Part shown: in pieces, positions 1 to 10,430 of the stretch
Numbering within the stretch: the first letter of the stretch is position 1
How the letters are laid out: each line of letters opens with the position of its first letter
NCBI GenBank assembly: GCA_038373885.1
Contig: JAWZYV010014418.1
Coordinates: 1,443,201 to 1,507,200, forward strand
DNA: 64,000 nucleotides
Source: Cheiracanthium punctorium
Taxonomy: Eukaryota > Arthropoda > Arachnida > Araneae > Cheiracanthiidae
Direction: 5' to 3'
Translations under genes and position numbers: made by a program
Notes under the pieces: generated by a model
Told to the model about the DNA's origin: nothing
The model's database searches: none
Seen by the model: only the letters and a program-made list of their open reading frames with translations

Positions 1-344
1 ATTTTGATGTGTATAGGACTTATAGTTTTTCTACAGGGCTACGACAAACATTTCTTTTACATTATGGCCTATGGGGAGAAATTCTTGAAAGTAGGCTAGC
101 GTTTAAGCGGCGCATTCGATTGAATGATATGTTTGAATTATTCATCGATTAAAATTTATTGAAATGCTTGGCAATGATCTTAATAGTAAGTGCTCGGGAA
201 GTCGAGTGTATAAGTAGGAGTATAGCTTATGACGCTAAGCTAGCATTACAAAGCAAATAATAACATGAAAATCTAGGAGACATAGCAATAACTAGTAACA
301 ACTAGCCTGTTTTTGTTGCTAGCACTAGCATGAATTTTGACGCT

Positions 345-689
345 ATGTTACAGAATCACATCATCCCTATCCTGGCTGATAAGCACCGGCAGGAATGTAC
401 GATTTTTATGCAGGATTAGGCTCCCCTCCATATTGATAGATGTGTGAAAGATCTCTTGAGCTGGTTGTTTGGTGATGATCGAGTGCTGAGCCGCCCCTTT
501 CGTTATGCTTGGCCTTCCAGGTCCCCAGATCTTACTCCATGTGATTTTTGGCTCTGGGGTTACCTGAAGTCTCAAATCAAGCGCGATCGACCGACTTCAG
601 CAGGAATGATCAAAGACAACGTCCGACGCCAGTATCTCCCCCTAACTACAGATATGCAGTACAGTGCTGTTCACAACAATGTCCTTTGA
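345..689 (+). pseudogene. C-terminal half of a DDE transposase (DUF4817-associated, Tc1/mariner-like)
   Basis: Read from 345 in one frame, the translation carries the late catalytic part of an IS630/Tc1-mariner-type transposase. There is a 'FMQD-AP-HI' block around 405-431, corresponding to the FxQDGAPxH motif that holds a catalytic Asp, and then 'SPDLTPCDFWLWGYLK' at about 522-570, which holds the next conserved acidic position. An in-frame TAG at 417-419 falls exactly where the Gly of QDGAP is expected, so the copy is dead. The N-terminal helix-turn-helix part is missing or has diverged to the left. About 265 bases past the stop, 'CACCTTGTATA' (about 943-953) resembles the CACCCTGTATA end of the related element at 6806-8584 and may be its right terminus. 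The family call rests on the two motifs. Confidence 0.75.
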
Positions 690-2151
690 TTACAGCTATT
701 ATTGAAGAATGACGGACGAGATGTTCAGCATTTATTCTGAAGAACATCGTCTTTGGTTTATCATAATTTGTTATGTTATTTATTGCTTTCCTCTCACATG
801 AAGCGCCATTTGTCGTCCATTTTTTGAACTTTTTCTTTTTTGAGGTTGCAATAAAGCCCCGTGTCATTCCAGGCATGCGTGTCAATGTTTACTTCTCTAC
901 CTACATTATTCAGTGAATTATTAATAATTTCAAATGTATACACATATTCTGATCACCTTGTATATCAAGATATGGCTGCATATACATGAGTATACGAAAC
1001 ATCCGATGATCCACCAAATCACCACCACTTTAGTACAACAAACAAAAAGAAAATTGGATGTTTTAAGGATAAACTTAGCGGCAAGCTAGCGATAGAATTC
1101 ATAGGATTGCGTGCGAAAATGCATTCCATATTAAGATTAAAAATGCATTCCATATATAATGCATGCCAGATATAATGCATTCCATATTAAGATTCCGAAA
1201 ATGCATTCCATATTAAGATTATGAAAAGAAAAAAGCCAGAGGATTATCATCATCCGTGATCAAGAAGAAACTTATGCCCCAGCATTATGAAGAAACCCTC
1301 TTCAATTCAAGATTTATGCCGGAGATTCAGCATCGCATTGGGAGTGACTATCACAACCTATATACAATTCAACAAAATAAAGTGGCAATAGCATGACAAG
1401 CTATATACAAGCATTTCATGCTTATTAGCTGTACAAGCTTCTTCCAAAGCATGGAGAGGTTAACGAGCTGTTATATGCTTACCAGCTTAATGTGCTATAT
1501 AACTAGCTCAAGCAGAAATAGCATGGAAAGCTATGTAGCAGCAAAAAGTGCAAATTTTTTTAAAGATATGTCATATTATCTAAGATCATTTAAGATATAT
1601 GTAGGGTAAAATCCAAGATATTTGTATAATTGCAATGAGAGCCAATAATAAAAATATATCTTTTTAAAATGCTTGGTTTTGTCCCTTTTCTTGTATGGAT
1701 ACTAAAGTTAAAAAAGTTAAAAAAAAATTAAAGCAACTGCAAGTTACGAAAAAGTGGATTTTTTTCCCCCTAGGTCTGGCAAGACCTGAAAATTTACGAA
1801 ATTCTCGAAAATCATTTGCAGTTCTAGATTTCTTTTAAGCGCTCCGAAAATGAATGAAGGGAAAAAAATGAGTCCATGACCAACATTGAATAGTCTGCTT
1901 ATCTTCATTCTTTTCTCCCGTGTAACATAGACTTCAATTTTGCCTGAAATCAATAAATAAAATATCTTGCACCAATTTCTTTTTTACAGACTTTAAAAAA
2001 AGAAGAGGTACTGTGCACCGTGTGTACATATATACGTACAAGGTGGTTATAATTAAACTTCTATAAACAGCATTCTGCAGCTGTAACCGGTGAGCAGTGT
2101 TACAGCTGCAAAATGGTAGATTGCTACCAAAAAACCTCTTTTTAAACCATT
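690..2151. other. Non-coding; short iterated 'ATGCATTCCATATTAAG' array
   Basis: No gene is visible. At about 1117-1222 the motif AAAATGCATTCCATATTAAG recurs three to four times with variants. At 1390-1540 short 'AGCATG-AAGCTAT' motifs recur. The rest is AT-rich and unassigned. Confidence 0.5.
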
Positions 2152-2159
2152 GCCTATAG

Positions 2160-2322
2160 CAGTGGCGTAGCCAGAAATTTTTCATGGGAGATTACGACTA
2201 CTACAACTCACATATATGTATGTATAAGTGTGTGATAAGGGAGTGAAGAATATACATTTTGTAAGGCAAAACATTCCTCAGGGGGGGTTATGACCCCCAT
2301 CCCACCCTTAGCTACGCCACTG
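2160..2322. mobile_element. hAT-type MITE, 'CAGTGGCGTAGCC' family, copy 1
   Basis: The ends CAGTGGCGTAGCCAGAAA and GGCTACGCCACTG are inverted. The flanks GCCTATAG and GCGTACAG match at 6 of 8 positions, as expected of a worn 8-bp hAT duplication. There is a G/C homopolymer run at 2281-2287 and no coding capacity. Sister copies lie at 4342-4514 and 34990-35170. Confidence 0.75.
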
Positions 2323-2330
2323 GCGTACAG

Positions 2331-3482
2331 GGTTACAGATGTCAAAAGTTATTGAGGTAAGTTCTCAAGAGTGCTCAGCTTGGAGAGATGCGAGGTGATA
2401 TTTGGCGAGAAATTGCCAAACCCTCTATTTTACAATATGAATAATGGTACTGCTTGGATAACTGCTGAATGGTGAGAGTTAATATTTCATGGTGCTAAAT
2501 ATGCCAATCTGTCAAGGTCTATTCATATCAATATTTAGCAAACTGTTTTGATGTCAACTTTAATAGGAAATGATTATCGATTATGTACAAGCACAAATCG
2601 CCAAAGAATTTGCCACTGATGGCAGATATCCCAGCTGTTCCGGAATAAGTTTCTGTTATAGTGAAGTAATTTAAAGTCGGTTTTCTTTCTTTTATTAAAA
2701 AAATCATACTTGTTTCAGTTCTTATTATGTAATTGATGTGTGAACATCCCCCCCCCCTTTCATTGTAGCATGATCTTGGTACAGACTACAGTTTCTGAGT
2801 TCTAGCAATATATGGTAAAAGTAATGCTAGAATAGCAACAAAAAAGTATGTGCTGATTACGTGTAATTACTTCTAGAATTGCAGAAAATTTGAAGCAAAT
2901 GGCGGTCTTGATCGCTGCTAGACCAAGCAAAATATTCAAGCAATACAAGCTGGATTGTGTATTCTGAATAAGCAAAAAAAGTGTCTAATACACACCATGA
3001 CTTGTTGGAAATTCTTCTAAAATTAGCACACTGTTAAAAATAATTTACTTAAAAATGAGTACGTTAATGTACTGATATTTTTTTTAATACAAATGCATTG
3101 CATCATAAACGAGTACATGACTTGCCTAAATGGAAATAACAATTCGAACTGAAAAATAAGCATGTGGACAAATATAAATATTATATCTTATTACGTCCTT
3201 GCACACTAGTAAATTATTTAATAAACGTTAATGTGGTGTTCGGAAATATTTCGCTGGAGTAGGTATAACAATAAATTAGTAGCGTACTTTAAACTTCGGA
3301 ACTATTTGTTATTGCGAACTGATGCACTGCGCGCAAGAATATATCAAGAAAACGAGTAATCTGAAGTTCTCATTTTTCTCCAACACTCCGAACCGGATTT
3401 CCACGCATGTTCAGAGCCTGTCTTTGGAAGCGTTGGATTCACAACGTGGTTCAACTTAGGTGACGCCATTGCTGCAAATAGC
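2331..3482. other. No recognisable feature
   Basis: AT-rich sequence with no ORF of note, one poly-C run near 2749 and no convincing repeat ends. Confidence 0.5.
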
Positions 3483-3727
3483 TCGTGGAGTAGAGATGGG
3501 CGGTTCGACTCATTTTACTGATTCGAATCTCAACTCACTCACTACTTCGATGATTCAAATCAGTGATTCGAATCTTGAATCAATAAAACAACTAAAGAAA
3601 TTTTCCCTCTCTCTGCGCCGAAAGCCGTACTATTTAAACACCCTTCACCCATTCATCGGGTTTCTTCTCCGCTGAGTTCTGGGGCAGCTAGCATCTCTCT
3701 CTCCTTGCTCGAGTAAAACTAGTGTTT

Positions 3728-4245
3728 AAACTGCCCGAAATGAAAATACAGGGGAGCATCGTATGACCCCTAGGCCTGTAAGATTACAAGGTTAAGTTTG
3801 GTGTCAAAGTATTCGAAATTTTATGTATCGATGGGGGTGTACGTCTAGGGGAGGTCGAGAATCAATAAAAACGCGCTCCGATGGATAGTTTCCGAGATAT
3901 ACGTTAATTAATTATGGTAATTAGACTAATTAACCATGATTGAGGCTTAAAAGGACTGCAAACATGTAGAAATTGGCTCTGGAATGGTTTCCAGACTTTG
4001 GAGATGCCGCCGGAGGAGGCTAGAGTTTAAAATGCTCAAATTGAAAATATAGGGGAGCTTCGTATGACCCCCTGGGCCTGTAAGATTAAAAGGTAGTTTG
4101 GTGTCAAAGCATTCGAAATTTTAAGTATCGGTGGGGTGTTGAGTCTAGGGGGGGTCGAGAATCAATAAAAACGCGCTCCGGTGGATAGTTTCCGAGATAT
4201 ACGTTAATTAATTATGTTAATTAGACTAATAAACCCTGGAGCTGT
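3728..4245 (+). repeat. Tandem duplication, period ~301 bp, two units
   Basis: The segment starting near 3741 reappears near 4042 with the same landmarks in the same order: 'ACAGGGGAGC-TCGTATGACC', 'AATCAATAAAAACGCGCTCC' and 'TTTCCGAGATATACGTTAAT'. Substitutions and small indels show that the duplication is old. No coding frame is shared between the units. Confidence 0.85.
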
Positions 4246-4341
4246 TTTTTCCGCGATCCGGCATCGTCATCAACGGAGAGAAAGCAGTAGCAAAAGCATC
4301 ACAAGCTGGTATTGATCTCAGGATTTTCTTATCGCCGGCCT

Positions 4342-4514
4342 CAGAGGCGTAGCCAAGGGGAAAAGGGGGGTTAGGGGGGTCATAACCCCCCATGAGGAAT
4401 TTTTTGCCATACAAAATGTATATTCTTCACTACATTATCACACACACGTATACATATATATGAGCTGCAGTAGTCATAACCCCCCCCCATGAAAAATTTC
4501 TGGCTACGCCCCTG
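4342..4514. mobile_element. hAT-type MITE, 'CAGnGGCGTAGCC' family, copy 2
   Basis: The ends CAGAGGCGTAGCCA and TGGCTACGCCCCTG are inverted, with flanks GCCGGCCT and ACCGGCCT (7 of 8). The body is nearly identical to 34990-35170, including 'TTTTTTGCCATACAAAATG' and the CACACACG-TATACATATATATGAG stretch. It lies inside the 3491-5466 element and so inserted later. Confidence 0.85.
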
Positions 4515-5474
4515 ACCGGCCTGTATTTTTTACCTTTATCGAATTCGAGATTTCACTGAAATGAAAATGGGAATATCGGATATTTGATGTTGAAATAAAA
4601 CCGATATGTCGATATTTATCGATTTTTGGCCCAGTCCTACTGAGGGGCTGCTGCCCCCCCCAAAGAAAATGGGACCCTTTACTTAGCTTACAATTGAACT
4701 TTATCTTTAAATTTGATACCCAGCCCACCCCGAAATAAAATCCTGGCTACGCCACTGTCAATAACACTAACTACGCCACTGCTTTAGACCCTATTTTGTA
4801 TTTCTCTGAATTACGAAAGAAAATAAAATCATTTCCCTTAAACGAAAAACAAGGTAAAAAAAATATCTTAAACGAAATCTGCAGCAATAAAGCGAAATGT
4901 TATTTTGCTTACTACAAAGTCCTTTTGTGAGAGCGAAACACCAAGAAATGAAACACCAAAGATTCGAAAAAAAAACTTTAATTAAATGAAACATCCTTTC
5001 AACTCTTTTCGACTCTGAGTCGATAAAAGATTCGAAAAAAAACCTCCAATTAAATGAAACATCCTTTCAACTCTTTTCGGCTCCTTTCGACTCTGAGTCG
5101 ATAGAAGATTCGAAAAACTAACCAATCTCAACGATCGTATACAATCACCGAAACAGAGCGAAACACTGAATCAGTAAAGATTCGTTGCTGCACCAACTCA
5201 GTGACCAACTCACCCACACCCACTCATTTACTGTTTCAAATCATCTATCGACTCAGAGTCGTAAAGAGTCGAAAAGAGTTGAAAGAGCAAGGGAAAATCT
5301 CTGGGAACGGCAAAGGGAAAATAAGTTTTCCTTCCCTTCGCACTTGGAATGTATTTCCCTTGAGGGCTTGAGATTCGAATCAGTAGAGAGTGAGTGTAAA
5401 GACTGAGCCACTCAGTACCAAGATTCGAATCACTGATTCGACTCATCGAATCATTGGCCATCTCTATCGTGGAG

Positions 5475-6150
5475 TGGCGTTCGCTGCTTTTAAATTGGAT
5501 ACATAATGATAGAAGAATAATTTAAAATTCACGATTACGCGTCATGTGCGTAAGCACAGTTTTAATATTATTTGATTGTTTTAAGTTATAGTTATTTCAT
5601 TTTGGTTTTATTTATTTATATTTAAGACGCTGATCGGTCGTATAATTTTATAGCTAGTATTTCTTTTTGTCGTTAGTACTGGTTTAGTAATCTAACTTTG
5701 TTTTGATATTATGAAAATACTATCGCAGGAGAAATATTTATGTTTTAACCATTCGTATGTTAATCTTCATTGCTTATTTATTCTATACACTCACCTAACA
5801 ATCAGTTACATTCGTAAGCATAGACTCTATGCTTAGGAATGAACCGGTCACTGTGTGACCCTTTTTTTGGGGGGGGGGGTGAAAATAGCATTTTTAAGAG
5901 TAAAAATATTGAAATTTCTTTAGATTTTAAAAGTTTTAATACCAATGGCTTTTTAAACAGTGTTAAAGAATCGCTACTCTTTTGGCAAGTTTATCTTCGA
6001 TTAATAGTTACATGTAGTCATAACATTCTGTGATCATTGTATGTCAGATCAGCGTCTTGAATATAAATAAAAACTGTAACAAAACGAAATAATTTACACA
6101 AAACAATCAAATAATGTACATGCTTTACTTAACGCACAAGATAATGGTTA
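5475..6150. other. No recognisable feature
   Basis: AT-rich spacer with a T/G homopolymer at about 5861-5879. No gene or element end is seen. Confidence 0.4.
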
Positions 6151-6179
6151 TTCCTAAACATGGCTCACTGGGATATATA

Positions 6180-6592
6180 CAGGCTGTCAGAAAAGCTCCA
6201 TTTTTGCGTAAGAGTAAATTTTCGCTTCTTCGCCGATTTGTCGCTTTTACCCAACTGTATCACTGTTGCCAACTCTGCCGGAGAAAAAGATAAACTGGCA
6301 ATACCGAAGTATTTTGTAAATCGGAAATGAATGTCCAAACGTCTCAAAGAGCTTTAGCAGATAAGCATATTTCAGCAGCACAAGCACGTAAACGCCGAAA
6401 AAAAATTTTTTTTTCTCAGCTTGAAAATATTGTTAGCCATTTGTGGATACTTTTAACTTTGATTTTGCGCACATTTTCTGCAGCAGAGTTGGCAACAGTG
6501 ATACAGTTGGGTAAAAGCGACAAATCGGCGAAGAAGCGAAAATTTACTCGTACGCAAAATCCCATAGGAGAAACTGGTTTTCGGACAGCCTG
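6180..6592. mobile_element. Foldback MITE, CAGGCTGTC ends, TA target
   Basis: CAGGCTGTCAGAAAAGCTCC at the left and GGACAGCCTG at the right are inverted. The inverted match continues for about 120 bp in each arm, including the shared 'GGGTAAAAGCGACAAATCGG'. TA dinucleotides flank it at 6178-6179 and 6593-6594, as in Tc1/mariner-type insertions. The 413-bp body contains no transposase. Confidence 0.8.
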
Positions 6593-6805
6593 TATTTATC
6601 CGGGGCCTTCGCAATTAGTAACGGGCCTGCGCGTGTATTTTGATGAGCCATCCAAAGAGGCCTGCGGATGCTCGAGTCTTCACGTATACATCAGGCATTT
6701 CTTAACCTTCCCAGTGCTTTCTAACGTTATTTAATATAGTTTTAAGTAGTAATTGTGTTACTAATTCAAGTACGAACTCATGATTAAATTGTTTGCTATG
6801 ATATA

Positions 6806-8584
6806 CAGGGTGTCCAGCCTTAATGTGACCCAATAGCTAATTCCCGAACCGTTCGGTTTAGATATGCACTTCCAATTTGAAAAATGTTTTAAAAAAGGTA
6901 AAGAATGTTTTTACGTACTTTTCGAACCAAAAAACCCATTTAGAAAAAAATTACAAAAATTAAATTTTTATACGGTCCCCAGGTCCTATCACTTATATTT
7001 AGGAAAAGATGCAGTACACAAAAACAAAGTAAACACAAAAAGTTTCATTTTATTACGATAAAAACTGACCAAGTTATGGAACTTTGAAAATCATACATTT
7101 CATCCATTTTCTCGGCCAATTTCAAGAAGCTAGTAAGGGACCGTCTCCAAAGTGAAATTAATTGGAACTCTGCCAGGAAACATTCGCTCTTGCACGTCAC
7201 TCTTATGTAAATCGTTTTTAAATTTAAAAGTACATACATTATGTTAATATTACAATAATTGAGTACTTAACAAACAAAATTTATTCTGTGTACGTGTAAA
7301 ACATAGATAAAATAAAATATTTTGGACGAAGAAAATTTTTCAAAAGCAGTTCCAAAAAAATAGACTTATTTGCCTGCGGCTTCAGACTGATTTGCTGCGA
7401 TACTGATCATGGCGAACGTTAAAAATCTGTTGTGTAGTCGCTTGCAATTGCATACAGCCGTATTCTAATATTACGAATTCTAGAATGGGAGAACGAGATG
7501 TATACAACTGGTCTCCAGGCATATAGCTCCTGCGCCAGGACTGGACGATAAGGAAATGCACCGTACGTATGTAATATGTTCCACACCGTCGATTTTGAGT
7601 AGGAAGATGCCTTGCTAATATCCTGGACACTACTTTCAGGATGAGCCAGGGCATATCCTAGAACATCCTCAGCGGGTATCCGCAAGCTTGAAGGTGTGGC
7701 ACGAGACAAGGGAAGACGTCTATGACAACTCCCAGTTCTATATAAGCGTTGAACAGCACGGGCAGTTGTACAATAAGATAGATGTCTTCGACTGCGAAAT
7801 TTAATGGCATTAAGTCTTGCCGCCTCTCTCTTATTTCGATTACACTGCCCGTACAACAGTACCATTTCGCAGTATTCTTCATTTGTATACATCTCGTTCT
7901 CCTGTACTAGAATTCGTAATATTAGAATACGACTGTATGCAATTGCAAGCGACTACGCAACAGATTTTTAACGTTCGCCATGATCAGTACCGCAGCAAAT
8001 CAGTCTGAAGCCGCAGGCAAATAAGTCTAAGTTTTTGGAACTGCTTTTGAAAAGTTTTCTTCGTCCAAAATATTTTATTTTATCTATGTTTTACACGTAC
8101 ACAGAATAAATTTTGTTTCTTAAGTACTCAGTTATTGTAATATTAACGTAATGTGTGTACTTTTAAATTTAAAAACGATTTACATAAGAGTGACGTGCAA
8201 GAGCGAATGTTTCCTGGCAGAGTTCCAATTAATTTCACTTTGGAGACGGTCCCTTACTAGCTTCTTGAAATTGGCCGAGAAAATGGATGAAATGTATGAT
8301 TTTCAAAGTTCCATAACTTGGTCAGTTTTTATCGTAATAAAATGAAACTTTTTGTGTTTACTTTGTTTTTGTGTACTGCATCTTTTCCTAAATATAAGTG
8401 ATAGGACCTGGGGACCGTATAAAAATTTAATTTTTGTAATTTTTTTCTAAATGGGTTTTTTGGTTCGAAAAGCACGTAAAAACAATCTTTACCTTTTTTA
8501 AAACATTTTTCAAATTGGAAGTGCATATCTAAACCGAATGGTTCGGGAATTAGCTATTGGGTCACATTAAGGCTGGACACCCTG
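6806..8584. mobile_element. Foldback transposon with ~700-bp arms, TA target
   Basis: The arms 6806 to about 7510 and about 7880-8584 are inverted copies with few differences. The ends are CAGGGTGTCC and GGACACCCTG. The outer TAs agree with the empty site in the second CGGGGCC copy (near 28449-28463), which reads like the target with a single TA-type site. The right arm is the natural 5' leader of the transposase fragment in the centre. The left arm is an inverted duplicate of that leader, so the catalytic end of the original gene has been replaced. Confidence 0.85.
7419..7892 (-). pseudogene. DUF4817-type helix-turn-helix N-terminus of a DDE transposase, truncated
   Basis: Beginning MYTNEEYCEMVLLYGQ, the first ~55 residues match the DUF4817 N-terminal HTH found in many arthropod transposases, with the pattern '..R.AARLNA..F..R..'. 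A second HTH-like segment, 'HPESSVQDISKASSYSKSTV', follows at residues ~85-105 and normally precedes the DDE catalytic domain. Near residue 130 the reading frame runs into the inverted duplicate of the element's own leader, so the DDE domain is absent. A parallel frame (about 7500-7540) reads 'QSWRRSYMPGDQ', resembling the usual continuation and indicating a frameshift there. The product might still bind transposon ends but cannot catalyse. The DUF4817 assignment comes from motif memory. Confidence 0.75.
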
Positions 8585-9703
8585 TATATTGACATAAAGA
8601 AAATAGATGCATATAATTTGAAGGAAAAACAAAGTAGCGCTTACTCTCATGATTCACGATTGCTTATTTTAGTTTCACAAGTGGATATTTAATATACTTT
8701 AAAATAACTAAATACACAAGACATTTTTATAATGAATATTTCATGATTGTAGTCGTATATTTCCTACGTTATTTTAAACAATTCAACATTAATCTTTAAC
8801 AAATGATGTACTAAAGCGCATTTCAGTGTTTTCGGGATATCCTGTATATTGGAGAAAATTGATAAAATACGCTCTATAGCGCGATCCCTGAATTAATTAT
8901 TCTTTAATAAAGACATTTCATGTAGTATATATTATTCTTTTGTCGCTTTCTCAATCGAACTTAGGAATTGAGCAAGCATAATGAATGCTTGTACAAAATA
9001 TTAACTACATTTGAAGTTTCTGTATAAACGGGCAAAAATCAATAATTTATAATTTACTGTATTTCTGCACTGTACCAGATGTAAGTCTTAATCACATGAT
9101 CAAGGCATATATAACTGATAAATAACATTTTCAACTGGCAAAATTAAATTGTCTAAATAGTATCACAACGTCATGCTTATTTACAAGAATAAAAACTACT
9201 CAAGTAATACGATTTCTGATTAAAATAATTTATTTATAAATAACACATGAGTAATTATTAACCAAACATGATTAACATACATATATTTAGAATTTCTAAA
9301 TACATTATAAGCGTTCACTTACCTTTACATTCAGAGCAAAATGTTAGAATTTTAGGATAAATTTTCATGAAAGAAATGGCTCAAGATTCACCAAACGATT
9401 ACCTACATCTAAAGTTCTTTAGTACGACAAAAGTATAAAAAAATTGTTTTAAAATAAAATAATATAACATTTATAATACTTAGAATAATAAAATAGAACA
9501 CTGTGACTGGGGGAAAACAGGCCTCAATGATAAACTCATTTTTAGTGATGGCAACTCATACGCAGGCCCGTTGCTAATAACGACGGCCCCGATTTATCCC
9601 AGTGAGCCATGTTCCTAAATTTCAATCAACATGTTTAAAAATAGTACATTTAATAGGAATATACAATTATTATTTTCTATATTATTAGAATTATAATACA
9701 TGT

Positions 9704-9735
9704 TTTTTGTGTGTATGTGTGTGTGTGTGTGTGTA
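9704..9735 (+). repeat. (TG)n microsatellite
   Basis: An interrupted run of TG dinucleotides (tgtgtgtatgtgtgtgtg...). Confidence 0.85.
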
Positions 9736-9767
9736 CATGCTTTAAAGCTGCTTTGATGAAAATATGC

Positions 9768-10378
9768 TTTAGCCCACCGCTTGGCAATTGTCAACAAATT
9801 GGCGAGTTGGGGCTTTTCTGTAGAACGTCTCCGGGATTGCAACCTCTTCTTCTCTGTTCAGTTCATAATCTCTGGGTTCCAATATTTTGGTTTTTCTCGT
9901 TCGGCAACGCGCGTGTGACGCAAAAGGCTGTAAGATTCAGCCATAGAGGAAGCGCGCTTGATTTTTACGATTATCTTCCCAAGATGCACCGCAGATGCAG
10001 AAACCTAAACAAAATGACGATTTAGGAAAACCAAATATTTTTAAAAATGGCACTATTTAAAGTAAAAATAACAAACTATTAAAAAAAAAGAGGAAGGGCC
10101 CCTCGAAAATATTCTAACGCTGGCCGTTTGCGAGACCCCCACCCCCCCCCAAAAAAAGTGGGTCTGGCCATTTCTTTACGGGGCCCACGAAAATATGCTA
10201 ACGCTGGCCTTTTGAGAGGCCCAAAAAAACATCTGTGGGGCCGGCCATCGCTTTAGGCACTACGCATGCGCGAAAATGTAAGATATTTCGGATCTTTCCA
10301 CAGTTCTAAAATATCCAATTTGCAATATTTGGCACATTATCGCCCCTCCAAAAACACATCGCCAAGCGGTGGGCTAAA
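9768..10378. mobile_element. TIR element with TTTAGCCCACCGCTTGGC ends
   Basis: TTTAGCCCACCGCTTGGC at 9768 recurs inverted as GCCAAGCGGTGGGCTAAA ending at 10378. The left interior is relatively GC-rich. The right interior holds a two-unit repeat (10096-10245). No TSD could be fixed because the ends are A/T-rich, and no coding is supported. Confidence 0.6.
10096..10245 (+). repeat. Two-unit tandem repeat, period 84 bp
   Basis: GGGCCC-CGAAAATAT-CTAACGCTGGCC occurs at 10096 and again at 10181, followed both times by TTTG-GAG and a purine/C-rich run with GGCCATC or similar. Confidence 0.75.
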
Positions 10379-10430
10379 ACACATTTTAGCCGCTGTTTTT
10401 AAAAAGAGAATGTAATTTCAATAGTCTTTA

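Larger units (their letters stand above)
3491..5466. mobile_element. hAT-like DNA transposon, non-autonomous, ~2 kb
   Basis: The left end TAGAGATGGGCGGTTCGACT and the right end ...GGCCATCTCTA are inverted. They are flanked by a perfect 8-bp direct repeat TCGTGGAG (3483-3490 and 5467-5474), which is the hAT duplication length. Both ends are filled with GATTCGAAT and GACTC/GAGTC motifs over about 150-450 bp, which may be transposase-binding or folding sequence. The interior has a ~301-bp tandem duplication (3728-4245), a nested hAT MITE (4342-4514) and a two-unit 'ATTAAATGAAACATCCTTTC' repeat near 4980-5075. No transposase is visible. Confidence 0.8.
6601..9591. mobile_element. 'CGGGGCC' DNA transposon copy 1, 7-bp TSD, with nested foldback
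   Basis: The left end CGGGGCCTTCGCAATTAGTA and the right end, which reads CGGGGCCGTCGTTATTAGCA on the other strand, are inverted. They are flanked by the perfect 7-bp repeat ATTTATC (6594-6600 and 9592-9598). Without the 1.78-kb nested element the core is about 1.2 kb. A second copy lies reversed at 25601-28664, collinear through landmarks such as GATCCCTGAATTAATTATTC (8883-8902). No transposase is visible. The 7-bp TSD does not match the usual 8 bp of hAT or 2 bp of Tc1/mariner, so the superfamily is left open. Confidence 0.85.
6151..9619. mobile_element. Nested insertion stack with outer 8-bp repeat TTCCTAAA
   Basis: The sequence CATGGCTCACTGGGAT at 6159-6174 recurs inverted at 9596-9611. 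Directly outside both lies TTCCTAAA (6151-6158 and 9612-9619), an 8-bp direct repeat. Removing the inner insertions (6180-6592 and 6601-9591 with their duplications) leaves only about 40 bp of palindrome. The outer layer is therefore either a highly deleted element or a bare pair of inverted repeats. Confidence 0.55.

Noticed and set aside
6327..6734. 135-codon + frame beginning MNVQTSQRALADKH
   Set aside because: It starts inside the foldback MITE and runs across its right end and the TSD into the CGGGGCC element, so it joins unrelated insertions.
6864..8526. Mirrored frames 'MHFQFEKCFKKGK...' in both arms of the foldback
   Set aside because: They lie in the untranslated leader copies and have no recognisable domain. 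Their identity simply reflects the inverted repeat.
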